A stretch of 64,000 nucleotides of DNA from Paracyclopina nana (Eukaryota > Arthropoda > Copepoda > Cyclopoida > Cyclopettidae). The position numbers and the translations under genes were made by a program. The notes below the pieces were generated by a model that searched no databases, was not told the origin of the DNA, and saw only the letters and a list, made by a program, of their open reading frames with translations. Below are positions 46,370-58,600 of the stretch, in pieces; positions within the stretch are counted from its first letter, which is position 1; every line of letters begins with the position of its first letter. The DNA is taken from NCBI GenBank assembly GCA_019096065.1, contig JAGUCH010000007.1, positions 2,626,501 to 2,690,500 on the forward strand, written 5' to 3'.

Positions 46370-47520
46370 AGGAGATTGACTTTCCTAGACCAGTTGAGGG
46401 TGACCTGGGATTGCTCATTGGCTTCGACAACATGCAGCTGATGATAAGTGAAAAAGACACATATGTCAAAGGGGGCCCCTTGGTGAGGAAAACTCCACTT
46501 GGATGGGCTATGCTATTCCACCCAAAGACTGGCGGAGTCGAAGCTACAGCCTTTGTCAGTGATTGGAAGCAATTCAACCAGTGCCAGGCTATTTGTGATT
46601 TGGAAATGAGGTACCTTCTGGACAGACAGTATGGACTCGAATCAATTGGCATTGACAGAGCAGAACAACCCTCAACGAGACTGACCTTGGCGGAGGAGAT
46701 AGCTTTGGCTAAGATGAAGACTACACTCAAGAGATTGCCGAGTGGACTGTATGAGGTTGGCATTCCCTTTAAGAGTGATACGCCGCAGTTGCCCAATAAC
46801 TTTAAACAGTGCTGGGCCATACAACAAAAGCTGGACAAGAAACACAAGAAAGACCCAAATGTGGCCAAGGCAGTGGTCGACACAATGGCCAAGTACGAGC
46901 GACTGGGAATCATTGAGCCGGTCCCAGCTGCAGAGGTTGGGACTAGATATTTCCTACCAGTCTTTTGTGTACCCAAAGAAGGAAGTGAGACAACGAAGTA
47001 TAGGTTTGTCTACAATGCCAAGCAAAATTTTGAGGGCACTTCAATCAACGAGCAGATGTACACTGGGCCGAACTACCTGGATGACATTTACGACACGATG
47101 ATACAATTTCGAGTTGGAGAAGTGGCAGTTGTCGGTGACATTGAGAAAATGTACTTGATGATAGCCTTGCCGGAAGAAGATAGGAAGTATGTACGCATTG
47201 TGGTCAATGGACGACAGATGCAGTTCTGCCGATGGCCCTTTGGCCTTAGAGCAGCACCTAGTGTTGCAAACTTTGTTGTCAAGCATCACATCAAGCAGTA
47301 TGGATCCCCACTATTGAAAAAGAAGGCCAGGGTCTACATGGACGATTTGATCGTGGCCTTTGAGACCTTGGAAGAGGCCAAGAAGGTCGTGGAGGAGGTT
47401 GTGCCGTTGATGAGCTCGTGTGGAATAGAGTTAAGAAAGTTTGTCTCTAACAGACCTGAAGTACTACAAGGCATTGACAAACAAAGGCTGGGCAAGGCCA
47501 TGGTGGGGGGGGGCAGCTGA
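46360..47520 (+). CDS. Element 2 reverse transcriptase
   Basis: The RT region starts with the link from the protease (GLLIGFDNMQLM) and a linker. Motifs include LPVFCVPKEGS, motif A VVGDIEKMYLMI, the WPFGLRAAPS box and catalytic motif C YMDDLIVAF (about nt 47,334). The frame is lost at a run of G at 47,502-47,511; the thumb region continues in frame 2 (EEPVVHSTLGLKWDP). The active-site Asp residues are all present. Confidence 0.85.
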   Translation: MELKEIDFPRPVEGDLGLLIGFDNMQLMISEKDTYVKGGPLVRKTPLGWAMLFHPKTGGVEATAFVSDWKQFNQCQAICDLEMRYLLDRQYGLESIGIDRAEQPSTRLTLAEEIALAKMKTTLKRLPSGLYEVGIPFKSDTPQLPNNFKQCWAIQQKLDKKHKKDPNVAKAVVDTMAKYERLGIIEPVPAAEVGTRYFLPVFCVPKEGSETTKYRFVYNAKQNFEGTSINEQMYTGPNYLDDIYDTMIQFRVGEVAVVGDIEKMYLMIALPEEDRKYVRIVVNGRQMQFCRWPFGLRAAPSVANFVVKHHIKQYGSPLLKKKARVYMDDLIVAFETLEEAKKVVEEVVPLMSSCGIELRKFVSNRPEVLQGIDKQRLGKAMVGGGS

Positions 47521-49810
47521 AGAACCAGTTGTGCACTCGACCCTTGGACTCAAATGGGACCCCATGAATGACTACATCGGATACACATTGTCCAAGGTGG
47601 AACAGAAGGGCATCACCAAGAGGATTATGTCAAGCCAAATAGCTTCGGTCTATGACCCGCTCGGAGCCTTGACACCGTGCTTGCTAAAGGCAAGGAAAGC
47701 TCTGCAACTTGCACATAAAGCCGACAAGAAACTAGCTTGGGACGATGACCTGACGAAGAGTGATCACCCATTAGCCTTGGAGTCAGTCAAGTTGTGGAGA
47801 CAGTGGCAGAGCGAGTTTGACGAGATGACTTTGGTCCAATATCCACGAATGGTAGCACCCAGAATTGACAAAAACACAATTTTGCACATGTGTAGCGATG
47901 GATCTGACTTGGCCTTTGCGACAACGGCCCACATTACCTCATCTAATGTATCACACAAGCCAGGTTGGTTAACAACAAAAGCCAGGATCCAGGGGATCAA
48001 GCAAAGAACAATTCCAGAAGTCGAACTGGCAGGAGCCCTGTTGAGTGCCAGACTATCGAATAGGCTGATAAACTTGCTGTTCATGGGCAGAGAAGCAGTT
48101 TGGTACTGGGTCGACAATACTTCAGTCATTTGTTGGATACGGAAGGCTGGAGTTGACAGGTCAGTGTATGTCAGAAATAGAGCAATCGAAATTTCAGACA
48201 CTACAATAGTGGAGCGTTGGAATCACATCCCCACTGAGAAGAATTCTTCTGACGTCGCGACTAGAGGCTGCACTGGCTCTCAGCTCGCTCAACACACCAC
48301 TTATTGGACTGGACCAGATTACTTTGGTGAAGATATTACGACTTGGAAGTTGATGAAGCTCAAAGTAACCGAAGAAGAACTGGCAGGAACTGGACAGATT
48401 TCTCTCATGAGCAAAGACCTCGGGTGTCATTGCCATGTTGAAATCAATCAGTTAGGGATCATTCAAGACCATGCAGTCAAGCCTGGGGATCCACATAGAC
48501 TGCAGGAAAGCCAGGAAATCTTTGTGCAAATGAGACAAGTACTGCACAGCCGGAATGTGGGTCGTTGGTCGATCCTGGTCAGGGCGATCACGAGAGCATG
48601 CTTGAGCTGGAAAGTAATCAAGTGTGAGCAAGAGCTTCCGCTGATGGAAATGGCGGAGGTGGTGAGAAGACTATTGATTCTGGGTCAGTGGCTGAAGATG
48701 GAGAAGGAGTTGAGAAAATTCTTGGACACTAATAAGTGGCCACAGTGTGCAGAGAAAAATCTCAAGCTGATGGTGGCCAATGATGGACTAGTCAGAGTGC
48801 ACAGTCGCCTGTACAATCAGGACTACGTGGCCCAATCTCAACAATATCCAATCATGATGACAGAAGCGTGGCCATTTGTACTGTATATGTGGACTCTGCA
48901 CATTACCACTGGACATGTGAGAAACGACGATCTTTGGTACCAAGCATTGAAAGTATTTGCTGGAGCGGCAGTGAAGAAAATAGCCAGGAGAATATCAAGT
49001 GAGTGTGTTCAATGCAGAAAGCTTCATTCTCCGATGTCAAAGCAATTGATGGGCTCGCTGCCTAATTTGGAATTGACTAACATTAAGCCCTGCTCGAAGC
49101 TGGCAATTGACTTCACAGGAGTTCAATATGTCAGGTTCTTCCGCAAGAGAATCCTAGTGTATATCTTGGTAGCAGTGTGTCTCCAGACTAAGGTGGCCAC
49201 CTTGGAGATCACCATTGGACAAAACACAGAAGCGGTGGTCATGGCGCTGTCAAGGATTGCCGCAAGGAGGGGCCCGATTGAAGAATGTTACTCAGACAAT
49301 GGCGGGAGCTTTATTAAGGTCAAGAGGCTGCTGACAAAGGAGGAGAAGAAACAAGCAGTAATGAAGCCGCAGAATGTCATATACTCAGTGGACGAGATTG
49401 ACTGGGAAAAAGTGAGAATTGACACAGCCAGATACGTGAGAAAGTGGACGATGAATGCTCCAAGAGATCATGAAGCCAACGGCCAAGTGGAGTCCTTTGT
49501 ACGCTTAGCAAAAAGGGCGGTCAAAGATCACATTGACCAAGGAGAGGTTGACCTGGAAATATTTAGAACATGGGTAGCCATGGTGGAAAATGTGGTCAAC
49601 TCTAGACCAATAGCTGTGGTGGAGCAAAGTGGTGGAGAAAAAGTGATCCTTACACCAAACCACCTCATTGTCGGCAGATTGGGCGACACTGGAGTTTTTT
49701 CCACGGACAGTGAATTAGACTATGATGTGCACGCCCTTGCAGAGAGGATCGAAAGCTTTGAAAAAACCTTGACGAAGTACTACTTGGCGACAATGCAAGA
49801 GAGAGGAAAA
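47502..49810 (+). CDS. Element 2 RNase H and integrase, interrupted at its 3' end
   Basis: Frame 2 encodes the RT thumb, the A17/RNase H-like region (MCSDGSDLAF, then PEVELAGALLSARL, WVDNTSVICW and NSSDVATRG), the integrase zinc domain (HITTGH...CVQCRK) and the DDE core (AIDFTGVQY; CYSDNGGSF; HEANGQVESFVRLAK), so all catalytic acids are there. At 49,811 the gene is cut by a DNA transposon. The missing C-terminal domain resumes at 55,257. Removing 5,446 bp brings both parts into the same reading frame. Confidence 0.85.
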
Positions 49811-50227
49811 GGGGATGAGTATATTCTCAGCAGTAGGGTTATTTGGGAGCCCTGTGCATATAGTTTGAGCTATCAACGTGAAATTTGGCATGAGCATTCC
49901 TCTCCTCATCGCGCATGATGTTTATTAGCGGCACTTTTTGATTTTCCGCCAAATGACAGACTTCCATTTTTCTCCGCTCCCTGATGATCAAATGAGCTGA
50001 ATTTTTGTGGGTGACTCTCATTTTGCAAGGGCTACAACTTTTATTAATGACTTTTTTCCAAATTCAAACTTCAAAGGGGACTTGTTTAAAAGCGTTTTGC
50101 CTATTTTTGTGCAATCTCCTACAGGCCTCAACCAAATGAGCTGAATTTTTTAGTGTGGTCCTAATTTTACATTCCCCACAACTTTTATTAGTGTTATTTT
50201 TGCGCTAAGTAACTTTTTAGGGTGGCT
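49811..50227 (+). repeat. Left terminal inverted repeat
   Basis: Pairs with 54,839-55,256; the match ends at AACTTTTTAGGGTGGCT. Within it the motif AAATGAGCTGAATTTTT occurs twice, about 140 bp apart. Confidence 0.9.
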
Positions 50228-50339
50228 CTTTTTGGATACTTTTTGTTTATTAGTCATATTGCCAATAAGCCTGGGAGAAATAAGCTGAATTTTTAGCAAG
50301 CCCATGAGTCCAGTTTCACAAAAAATTGCAAATTAATAT

Positions 50340-51565
50340 AAATATATTAATTTCTTGGGACATAAAAACGTGCCGTAGCCATATTATATTTACTTATTGC
50401 CCATTGCAAATTATCCTATATCCTATTGTCACATAGCACAATGGCCCATTGCAAATTATCCAATAGCATATTGTCACATAGGAATTTGTCACATAGGAAT
50501 TTGTCTCATAGCCATTTGTCACATAGCATATTGTTTCATAGCAATTTGTCTCCTTAAGAATTTGTCTCCATAAGAATTTGTCTCATAGCCATTTTTCACA
50601 CAGCAATTTTTTTCATAGCAATTTATCAAATACCATATTGCTCTATTGCAAATGGTCTCATAGTATAGTACTGTTCCATAACAAGTTGTCTCATAGGATC
50701 TTGTGGGCTCCTACCTTAGGATCTACTACGGACCTGGACTAGAAACTACTGTGACGGACCCGGACTAGCATCTACTACGGACCCGTAATAGAATCTACTG
50801 CCACAACATACCAGGAATAGAAACTACTGTGACAGAACCGGAATAGGATCTACTGAGTAACATAACAGGAATAGCATCTACAACAGACCTTTACTTACGT
50901 ACTACAAAGACAGAACAGGAATAGAACTTACGAGACTGAAATTAGGCCAGCAAAGTTAGTAAATGCATCAGGTAGATAATTCAGCTAAGTAATTAAGGTC
51001 ATGACAAATAAGATATACTGAAGTATGCAACAAGTCCTCTAAGTCTTGGACATGTTTTTTAGTCATTTGAGTACTGTGGCTTAAAAAGTCATAGCCTAAA
51101 ATAGGCAAGTCCTGAAGATTGAGGCAAGTCTTAAAGTTTGAGGCAAGTCCAGAAGTTTTGGCCAAGTCCTGAAGTTAAAGGCAAGTCCTGAAGTTTGAGG
51201 CAAGTCCCAAAGTTTCAGCCAAGTATTAAAGTTCAGGCCAAATCTTGGTGCATTGTCTAAGTCCTGAAGTATCAGCTAGGTTGTGAAGTCAATTGCATTT
51301 CACTTATAGTTTCAACAAATTCAAAGTATTTGGTCGGTCTAAATTCTAGTAAGGTATGTATTGGCAACAGTTTACATTCCTAGTCTGGTTAAAATTGCTG
51401 TTCCTGGTCTGTCCCAAAAGTTTCTATTCCTGTACTGTCTCAGTAGTTCCTATTCCTGCTCGTCATTGAGTAGATTCTATTCAAGTATTGTCACAGTAGT
51501 TCCTATTCCACTCTGTCTTGGTGTAGATTCTACTCCGGTACCGTCACAGTAGTTTCTAGGGTATA
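50340..51565. repeat. Degenerate short tandem repeats, left interior
   Basis: About 50,380-50,700 consists of loose 15-20-bp repeats of CATAGCAATTTGTCTCATAG type. 50,700-50,950 holds repeats of ATAGAAACTACTGTGAC type, and their reverse complement fills 51,361-51,565. Between them, at about 51,100-51,260, are 19-bp repeats of GGCAAGTCCTGAAGTTTGA. The arrangement is fold-back. No gene. Confidence 0.8.
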
Positions 51566-52196
51566 TCTGTTGAAATCCGTGCCGTTATATTCTGTTCCGT
51601 TATATTCTGTTCCGTAAAAATCCGTTCCGTGAAAATCCGTTCAGTCAAAATCATCTCAATTAAAAACCATTTAATGTATTTTAATCAACTTTGCCTTATA
51701 GTAGAAATAATATTTGTTTCATCCATGTATGTCAAATCTTGATTTTTCTGTTTTTTACCAGAATTTTTGGATAGAACTTGGCTGCTATGAAGAGCAGGGA
51801 TAAAATCAGTAGTGCTTTCTGGCAATGAATCAATGCAAGGCCTTTGTACCTGAAGTGGTTGAATTGACTGGTTATGGGGGCTTAAAAACCTAGACTCACT
51901 GTAAGTGTATGTGGGAACCTCTAAAGAGACCAGCCATCTTGTTTGTCCAGCCTTTTTCCAGAAGCATGACAACAAAAGAGTTATGCTGTTGTGTGCGCAT
52001 CTTTTGGTGATTGCTGATGCGCAATCACTGTAGCAACTTTTAAAATTGAACTCACCAAACCTTCTAAAGAAAAATACTATCCATATGTACGTATTTGAGG
52101 ATTACCGGAGATTTGCGGGGCTGATTATCACGGAACGGATTTTTACGGAATGGAATATAACTGCACGGATTTTTGCGGACACGGATTTGAACAGTA
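51566..52196. mobile_element. Nested MITE-like element with Tc-rich inverted ends
   Basis: The left end (CTGTTGAAATCCGTG, followed by repeats of TTCCGTTATATTCTG) and the right end (reverse complement CTGTTCAAATCCGTG, then CGCAAAAATCCGTG) form imperfect inverted repeats of about 90 bp. The interior is unique, about 450 bp, with no ORF of note. It lies inside the 5.4-kb transposon. Confidence 0.6.
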
Positions 52197-52259
52197 CATT
52201 TGTTTCTAGCACAGTATGTCCTGGTAGATCCATCCTATTCTGGCTTCCCGATCTTGTTA

Positions 52260-53860
52260 CATAGCATGATAATTAGTAATGAGACAATATGCTATGAAAC
52301 CATATGCTATACTGATTGAGTCATCAAAACCGGGTAAGCACTTTGGCCAATTTGGCTGGTTTATTTAGTGCAACAGTGCAGCCAGCGCATTCTGTTTCTC
52401 ATGGCTCAATGGGTATGCAATGAGACAAAATGCTATGAGACAATATGCTATACTACTATAAGCTGTGTGACAATATACATTTGCTATTGAACAATTTGCT
52501 GTGCTATGTGTTAATATGCTATGTGATAATATGCTATGTGACAATATGCAATGTGACCATATGGTATATGACAAATCCCTTTTGAACATATTAGATTGTT
52601 CCATAGCCAATGAGGTAACATGGCTATATTGTTTTTACTAAAGAAAGCAAATTGTCACAAAGGCAATTGTCACATAGCATATTGTCACATAAAACAATGG
52701 CCCCTTGCAAATTGTCACATAGAAAATAGTCTCATAGTTTATTGTCACATAGCTTATTGTCTCATTGCATATTGTCTCATAGCAAATTGTCCAAAAGTCA
52801 ATGTCTCATAGCACAAGGGCTCATAGCATTTTGTCTATAGCTTATAGGAAACAGTAAGCAGACCCCATATCTAGCCTAGCGACTAATTACGTAAGTTTTT
52901 GGACGTCAAATTGCGACCCAAGTTAAGATGTCCGCGACTGTTAGGTTAGCTTTTCTCTTGATTATATTTGGCAAGGTGATATTTTAGCATGGCTTCACTT
53001 GTTACTGCCATAAAATGGTTACACTTCATTATCATTTGACCATATTTTGAGGCTTACATTGCTTGAAATTTCAATTTTTAGTGAAATTCAAGGCTGGCTT
53101 AAGGGCTGGCTTTTGGGTAAGCCAAGGCACCAATTAAAGTGCTTCCAGAATGGTTATGCTTATATAAAGTGACTGTATTGCTAGATGAAATTGGCTACTT
53201 TTGGCCTGAAATCAAAATCCAAGCCTTGTAACACTTATAAGGCACGGGTCAACTTCTTGTGCGCGCTTCTACGTCACCGCATCTGAACTGACGTCCGAAA
53301 ATGTTGCTTCCCCTTTCCTATTGTCAAATGGCAGATTATCTCATATCCTATTGTCTCATGGCATATTGTCACATGGTAAATTGCCCCATAGCATATTGTC
53401 ACATATGATTACATCTCATTTTGCTCCAAAGCAAATGGTCTCATAGCAATTTGTCTCATAGCAGTTTGTCACATAGAATATTGCTCCATGGAAAATTGTC
53501 TCATAGGATTTTGTCTCATAGTGTGACAATTTGTTTATGAGACAATTTACTAAGGGACAATTTGCTATAAGACAATTTGGTATGGAAGAATCTGCTAGAT
53601 GACTTTATGCTATGAGACAATATTGTATGAGAAAATATGCTATGTGACAATATGCTATGTGACAATATGCTATGTGACAATATGCTATGTGACAAATGCC
53701 TATGTGACAAATTGCTATGTGACAATTTGCTATGAGACCAAATGATATAGGACAAAATACTATGAGACCATTTGCTATGGGACAATACGCTATGTGACGG
53801 TATGCCATGTTACATTGAGCATAGGCCAATCTAGCAGGGTATATTACTGGATGCTTCAAG
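52260..53860. repeat. Degenerate short tandem repeats, right interior
   Basis: Same CATAGC(A/T)(A/T)TTGTC(T/A)C family as at 50,400 but in alternating orientation: reverse at 52,265-52,600, forward at 52,630-52,840 and 53,320-53,520, reverse at 53,520-53,830. Open frames here read as LSHSI-type repeats and are not proteins. 52,850-53,320 is unique sequence. Confidence 0.8.
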
Positions 53861-54838
53861 AATGTTTGGTTTAGGGCTTAAAGCTACTTATAATGGGACA
53901 TTATGATATGTGACAATTAAGACACCTGCAATGATCAAAAGTATGGGCTTTTTTGGTGGAGCTTGACACATGGGCATAGCCCTCTTTATTATCAGAACAT
54001 ACTTGATGGTGGCTGAACTTAAGTGACATCACTATTGTTGACATAGTGTGTACTGTGTAACAGATTTTTTATCCTTTCCTAGGCCCTTTAGCCAAGAATC
54101 CTGTAATGGACAGTCAGTTCCATACAATCTGCACTCAAATTTGATTGACTACCCTACTTAAATGTGGATGGCAAGGCTTTTTGATCTGTTAATGATGATT
54201 TTTGAAATCTTAAAACTTAAAAGTTATTGATAAGAACAATTTCACAAATAAATGAATTGCTAGCAGAGCCATCTCTGAACTGTTTACTATGTTAGATTAG
54301 ACGCCAATGTCCTGCCCAAACTCTTTCTTTTCTAAGTTTGGGAGCCAGCCTACAAATGTAACCCAATCAAATTTAATGAACAAGCATGTACCACATAGCT
54401 AACTTTTTCTGAACTGATCTCATCCTTGGCACTTCAAAAAATACAAGCAGCTGATTTCAGCTAATCATAAGAATGTTTGAATTACCACTTTATAATTGTG
54501 ACTCAAAAGAGCAATTTGGATGGCTGATGTTGTGTGTTTGGTTTGATTCAAGGCTGGCCTTCATAGTCATGTTTTGACCTTTTTCTGAAATGACCTCATT
54601 CTTAGCCCCTCAAAAAGAGCAAGCAGCTGATTTCAGGTGATCAAAATTATATTTGAATTACTGCTTTTCAAAAATGGCTCTTTTACTTTCATCAACAGGT
54701 GCCCCAAGAATTCATCAGGTGAAAAAAAGTTGAAATACATATTGTAGGGAAATGCAAAAATAATCAGAATAAATGAAATATGAGCCTGATTGCACTGTAG
54801 TGCACTGCAGGGCAGTTATAGCCAAAATATCCTTACAC
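53861..54838. other. Unique non-coding interior of the 5.4-kb transposon
   Basis: No ORF or repeat of note, apart from two related blocks around TGACCTCATTCTTAGCCC and TGATCTCATCCTTGGCAC (about 54,415 and 54,590). Confidence 0.5.
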
Positions 54839-55256
54839 AGCCACCCTAAAAAGTTACTTAGCGCAAAAATAACACTAATAAAAGTTGTTGAGAAAACAAA
54901 GTTAGGGCCAGGCTAAAAAAATTCAGCTCATTTGGTTGAGTCCTGTTGGAGATAACACAAAAATACGAAAAATGTCCATAAACAAGTCCCCTTGGAAGTC
55001 CGAATTTGGAAAAAAGTCATTAATAAAAGTTGTAGCCCTTGCAAAATGAGAGTCACCCACAAAAATTCAGCTCATTTGATCATCAGGGAGCGGAGAAAAA
55101 TGGAAGTCTGTCATTTGGCGGAAAATCAAAAAGTGCCGCTAATAAACATCATGCGCGATGAGGAGAGGAATGCTCGTACCAAATTTCAGGTTGATAGCTC
55201 AAACTATATGCACAGGGCTCCCAAATAACCCTACTGCTGAGAATATACTCATCCCC
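54839..55256 (-). repeat. Right terminal inverted repeat
   Basis: Reverse complement partner of 49,811-50,227, ending in CATCCCC at 55,256. Confidence 0.9.
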
Positions 55257-55484
55257 TTTTTAGCTATGACCGACAATATCCAAGAAAATGACACGGTTGT
55301 GGTGGCCAAAGAAGATTTAAAAATCAAGCGTGGAAAATGGACAATTGGAAGAGTAATGAAAGCAATCAAGAGCAACGATGGACTTGTGCGCAAAGTGGTC
55401 GTTAAACGTCGTCATGGCATCATAGAACGTGGAGTCAGGCAGTTAAGTCCACTGCCAAGTTTGCCCTTCATCAAACTCGACTAA
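55257..55484 (+). CDS. Element 2 pol C-terminal domain (DUF5641-like), separated from pol
   Basis: Resumes the pol frame after the transposon: DNIQENDTVVVAKED, then KRGKWTIGRVMKAIKSNDGLVRKVVV and a short tail to TAA 55,482. This is the SH3-like pol C-terminus found after integrase in BEL/Pao; the equivalent in element 1 is at about 4,600-4,800. Confidence 0.8.
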   Translation, partial: FLAMTDNIQENDTVVVAKEDLKIKRGKWTIGRVMKAIKSNDGLVRKVVVKRRHGIIERGVRQLSPLPSLPFIKLD

Positions 55485-55665
55485 AACCACGTAAGTTAGA
55501 CCACAGACTCTTCCATTAAAAAATCTCCACAACAATTCTAGTCAAACACCACAATTTTATCTGGTAACGCTGTACCGATCCCATTTCACTCCCGCGGATC
55601 TGGTAACGCTAGTGAAAACAAAATTCAGTTGACGCGGAAATTCCGCCAAAATAGTCGAGGTCAAA

Positions 55666-58600
55666 GTGCTCAAAATGACGAACAAAAGAAGACGATCGGC
55701 GAGCAAGAAAAGCTCCACGTCGGGCGACGAGTCACCCCGAAGGGGCCCCAGGTGTCCCTCTGGGAGAAAATCGGCCCGAACAGTGGTTTTTGAGAGTGAC
55801 GAAGAAGAGGCTCGACGACGCCTCAACATCACGGTGGCCAATACCGGCGAGCAAGCGGGCGAGATTGGCGAATTACCGCGCCAAGGCATGGCGAGCCTGG
55901 TCGACCTCAACGAGGCCACGGAAGCCGGTGAAATTATGAACGCGACAGGCATCGAGTACGTCCATTTGTTCTCCGCCACCAAGGGAGCCTTGAAGACCAC
56001 TTTTTTGACGTTGTTCAAGGATCCTGGCTGTCTCATCATGGGCGACCAATTCAACTGGGGCAGGAGGACGCCCACAGATAGTCGACCGGGCGATAAGCGC
56101 AGAAAAGCACGCAGGCAAGATATCCACCGCTGTTTTCGTAGCTATATTCTTGGAGCCAGGGGATTATCATTGCTGGAGGCCATAATGTTCTCGTATGGTC
56201 ACATCTTTCTCACCATCATGGAAATCAAAAAGGAGGTGAACGATGCCGAAATGGATGAGCCACTCAGCACAGTCAATAGAGCCAGGTGCTTCGAGATCGC
56301 CAAATTGCTCAGCAATTATATTATCAATTCGGCCGAGAGCGAAGAACGTGGCGTTTTGCAGTCATTGGAGACCACGGCCATGGTCGTACCACAAATTGTG
56401 AGGCTATATGAAGAGGGCCAAGTGGAGAACACATTGGTCATTGACAGGGTTGGCATGAGGCTGTCAGCTGCGGAGCTCAAGATGATTACCGAAAGGGACC
56501 AGCTGCCTCCCACGGTCTTGGCTGATAACTTGAGACTTCTGGATTCGATGAACGATGCAGTAAGAGAAGCAGAAGAAGCGAGGGCAATGGTCCTTGCCAA
56601 CCTACTCAAGTTGCCTAGGACTCAGCTAGCTTCAACCGAGCCCGACCTCAGGTGTCGGGCCGGCGAAGCGAGTGTCAAGATCAGGGAGGCAACAAGTGAC
56701 GAAGAGGCTGCCATGGAGGTCGGTGAACAACAAGTTGTAGAAACTCAAGCCGCCCAAACTCCAGTTGAGGTCAAAGTTGCCGAGACCCCGCAGGAGGACA
56801 AGATCCTGGATGAGATGGAAGCCTTACTTGCTTCTGATGAGGAGGAGGCTAACACTGAGCAGCTTGATGAGCCGGTGGCCTCAACCTCAGCTCAAGCTGA
56901 TGAGCGAGAAGCAGCAGCGGCACTCCCAGATGTCAAGGATGATGACAGTGATTGGGGGCGGGCGATGGATGCCATCAGGAGCAAAGAGAAGGCACCAGAG
57001 GCAGTGGCTCCACCAGTAATTGTTGACACGCACCCGGTAGCCACTTGTAGCTTTGGAGTGCAGGTCAAAGAAGAATGGATAGCCGCGGACATGGTCACTG
57101 CCACTCCTCGGGTGATCCCTGCTGGCATGGAAGAAGAGTTGGAAGAAGAAGACAACAGCAAGAGGCTGATGGTGGTTCACCACTTGCCAACTGCTGGCTA
57201 TGATGCGATCACTCCAGATGAAGAGTACCTGCACAAGTTTGATCGCAAAACTCATCGTTGCCCTGACATTCGAGTTGGTAAGATTATGCAGGTTGCCTTC
57301 GACCCCATGAAGAAGAAGTGCGACTTCATGGCGTGAGCCGTCAAGCAGAATGTTCTACCCGCTGATTGCATTGAGGTCACTGCTGCCGTCGCCCCGGTTG
57401 TGACGGTGCAGGATGTCGAATTGCGATCAAGGATGGGTGCCAGATCAAAGTATGATCTGGTCACGAAAAACTTGCGCACCACTCATGTGTATGGCCTCAC
57501 GAAGTCTTACAACAACTGGACGAGCAACGATTGGGATGAGATCGACTACAGGTTGACGTCTCGCAACTTTTATTCCAACATCGAACGCTACCGCATGATG
57601 ACGATCGATCAAGAAGGATTTCAGGACAAGCTTCGTAATGCCTGTGCCAAAGCATACCTGCCCACGGTGAGCCAATACAAGCATGCCTCTGCCTACATCC
57701 ATATGGGCAGCCCTGAAGGTATCGCACTTGGCATCAGAGTTGCATTTGTGGGGCCAAGATTCTTGGGCGTGGCTGTACCTGAAAAAATCAAGAAGCTATT
57801 GGAATCGGAAAAAATATTCAAGCTTGGCTTTGGCATACAGGGCGACTTGCAAGACTTCGGTGAAATGGGCATCATGATCCGCAATTGGGTCGACGTGGGC
57901 CATTGTAACCTGTTGCTCAACCCTGCGGCCAAGGTCGGCAAGTGGGAGATGCTGAACTTCTTGGGCATCAAGCACACCATCAAGAAACCCAACTTTGCCA
58001 TCGACAACTACTCAGGTTTCACTGATGAGATGTCCCAAGAAGTTGTCAGGTATGATAGAGTCGACCAATTTGCCCCGTTTGCTGGCATCTTTCGCGTGGC
58101 ATCCCTTATCGCCAAAGCTGAAAACATGGGCAACAATGATAATGTCTACCCTTATGTCGTCGTGCTGCTGTCACTTCTTAGCCACCGCCCAGTGACCATT
58201 CGAGGTCAGAAGATGAGCACAATTGCGAGCCTCCTCCCAGACCTCGGGTGTCAGGGAGAGGCTGCAAGACTGCTCAGGGAAGAGTTCGGGGCTTACAACA
58301 ACTTTAAGCAAGTTGTGCAGTGATGGCATCAAGTTGGGCTGATTTTCCCTGCCACGATTGGGCTTTTTCCCAGTGCCTCGGCCGAACTAGTCAAAGACCT
58401 TGAGTTCAAGTTCGGCGCCCAAATGCATGAGTGGCACCTGCCTCATGTTGTGTCCTCCCATATTGATTGTGTGCTGGGCATTAGTGGCGTCTTGGAACCT
58501 AAAGACCTCCGGCTGTACCCACATGCATGCTTGGTGTGCGGGAGCTTTGGCCACGCTGCAGCGGACTGCAAGAAGACGAATACTTGCCTCAACATTCTAT

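Larger units (their letters stand above)
49811..55256. mobile_element. 5.4-kb DNA transposon with about 417-bp terminal inverted repeats
   Basis: The ends are GGGGATGAGTATATTCTC and its exact reverse complement. The inverted repeats run 49,811-50,227 and 54,839-55,256 with high identity. The inside holds no transposase, only nested tandem and inverted repeats, so it is non-autonomous. No target-site duplication is visible: flanks AGAGGAAAA and TTTTTAGCT. The insertion sits in the pol gene of element 2 and a relict of the family lies at 12,931. Long TIRs occur in MULE-like and other families; I cannot assign a superfamily. Confidence 0.85.

Noticed and set aside
52365..53859. Minus-strand proteins rich in LSHSI repeats
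   Set aside because: They are translations of the short CATAGC..TTGTC tandem repeats, present in several frames and orientations.
49811..55256. Polinton/Maverick or Helitron
   Set aside because: No polymerase, integrase, capsid or Rep/helicase gene is present, and Helitrons lack inverted repeats.
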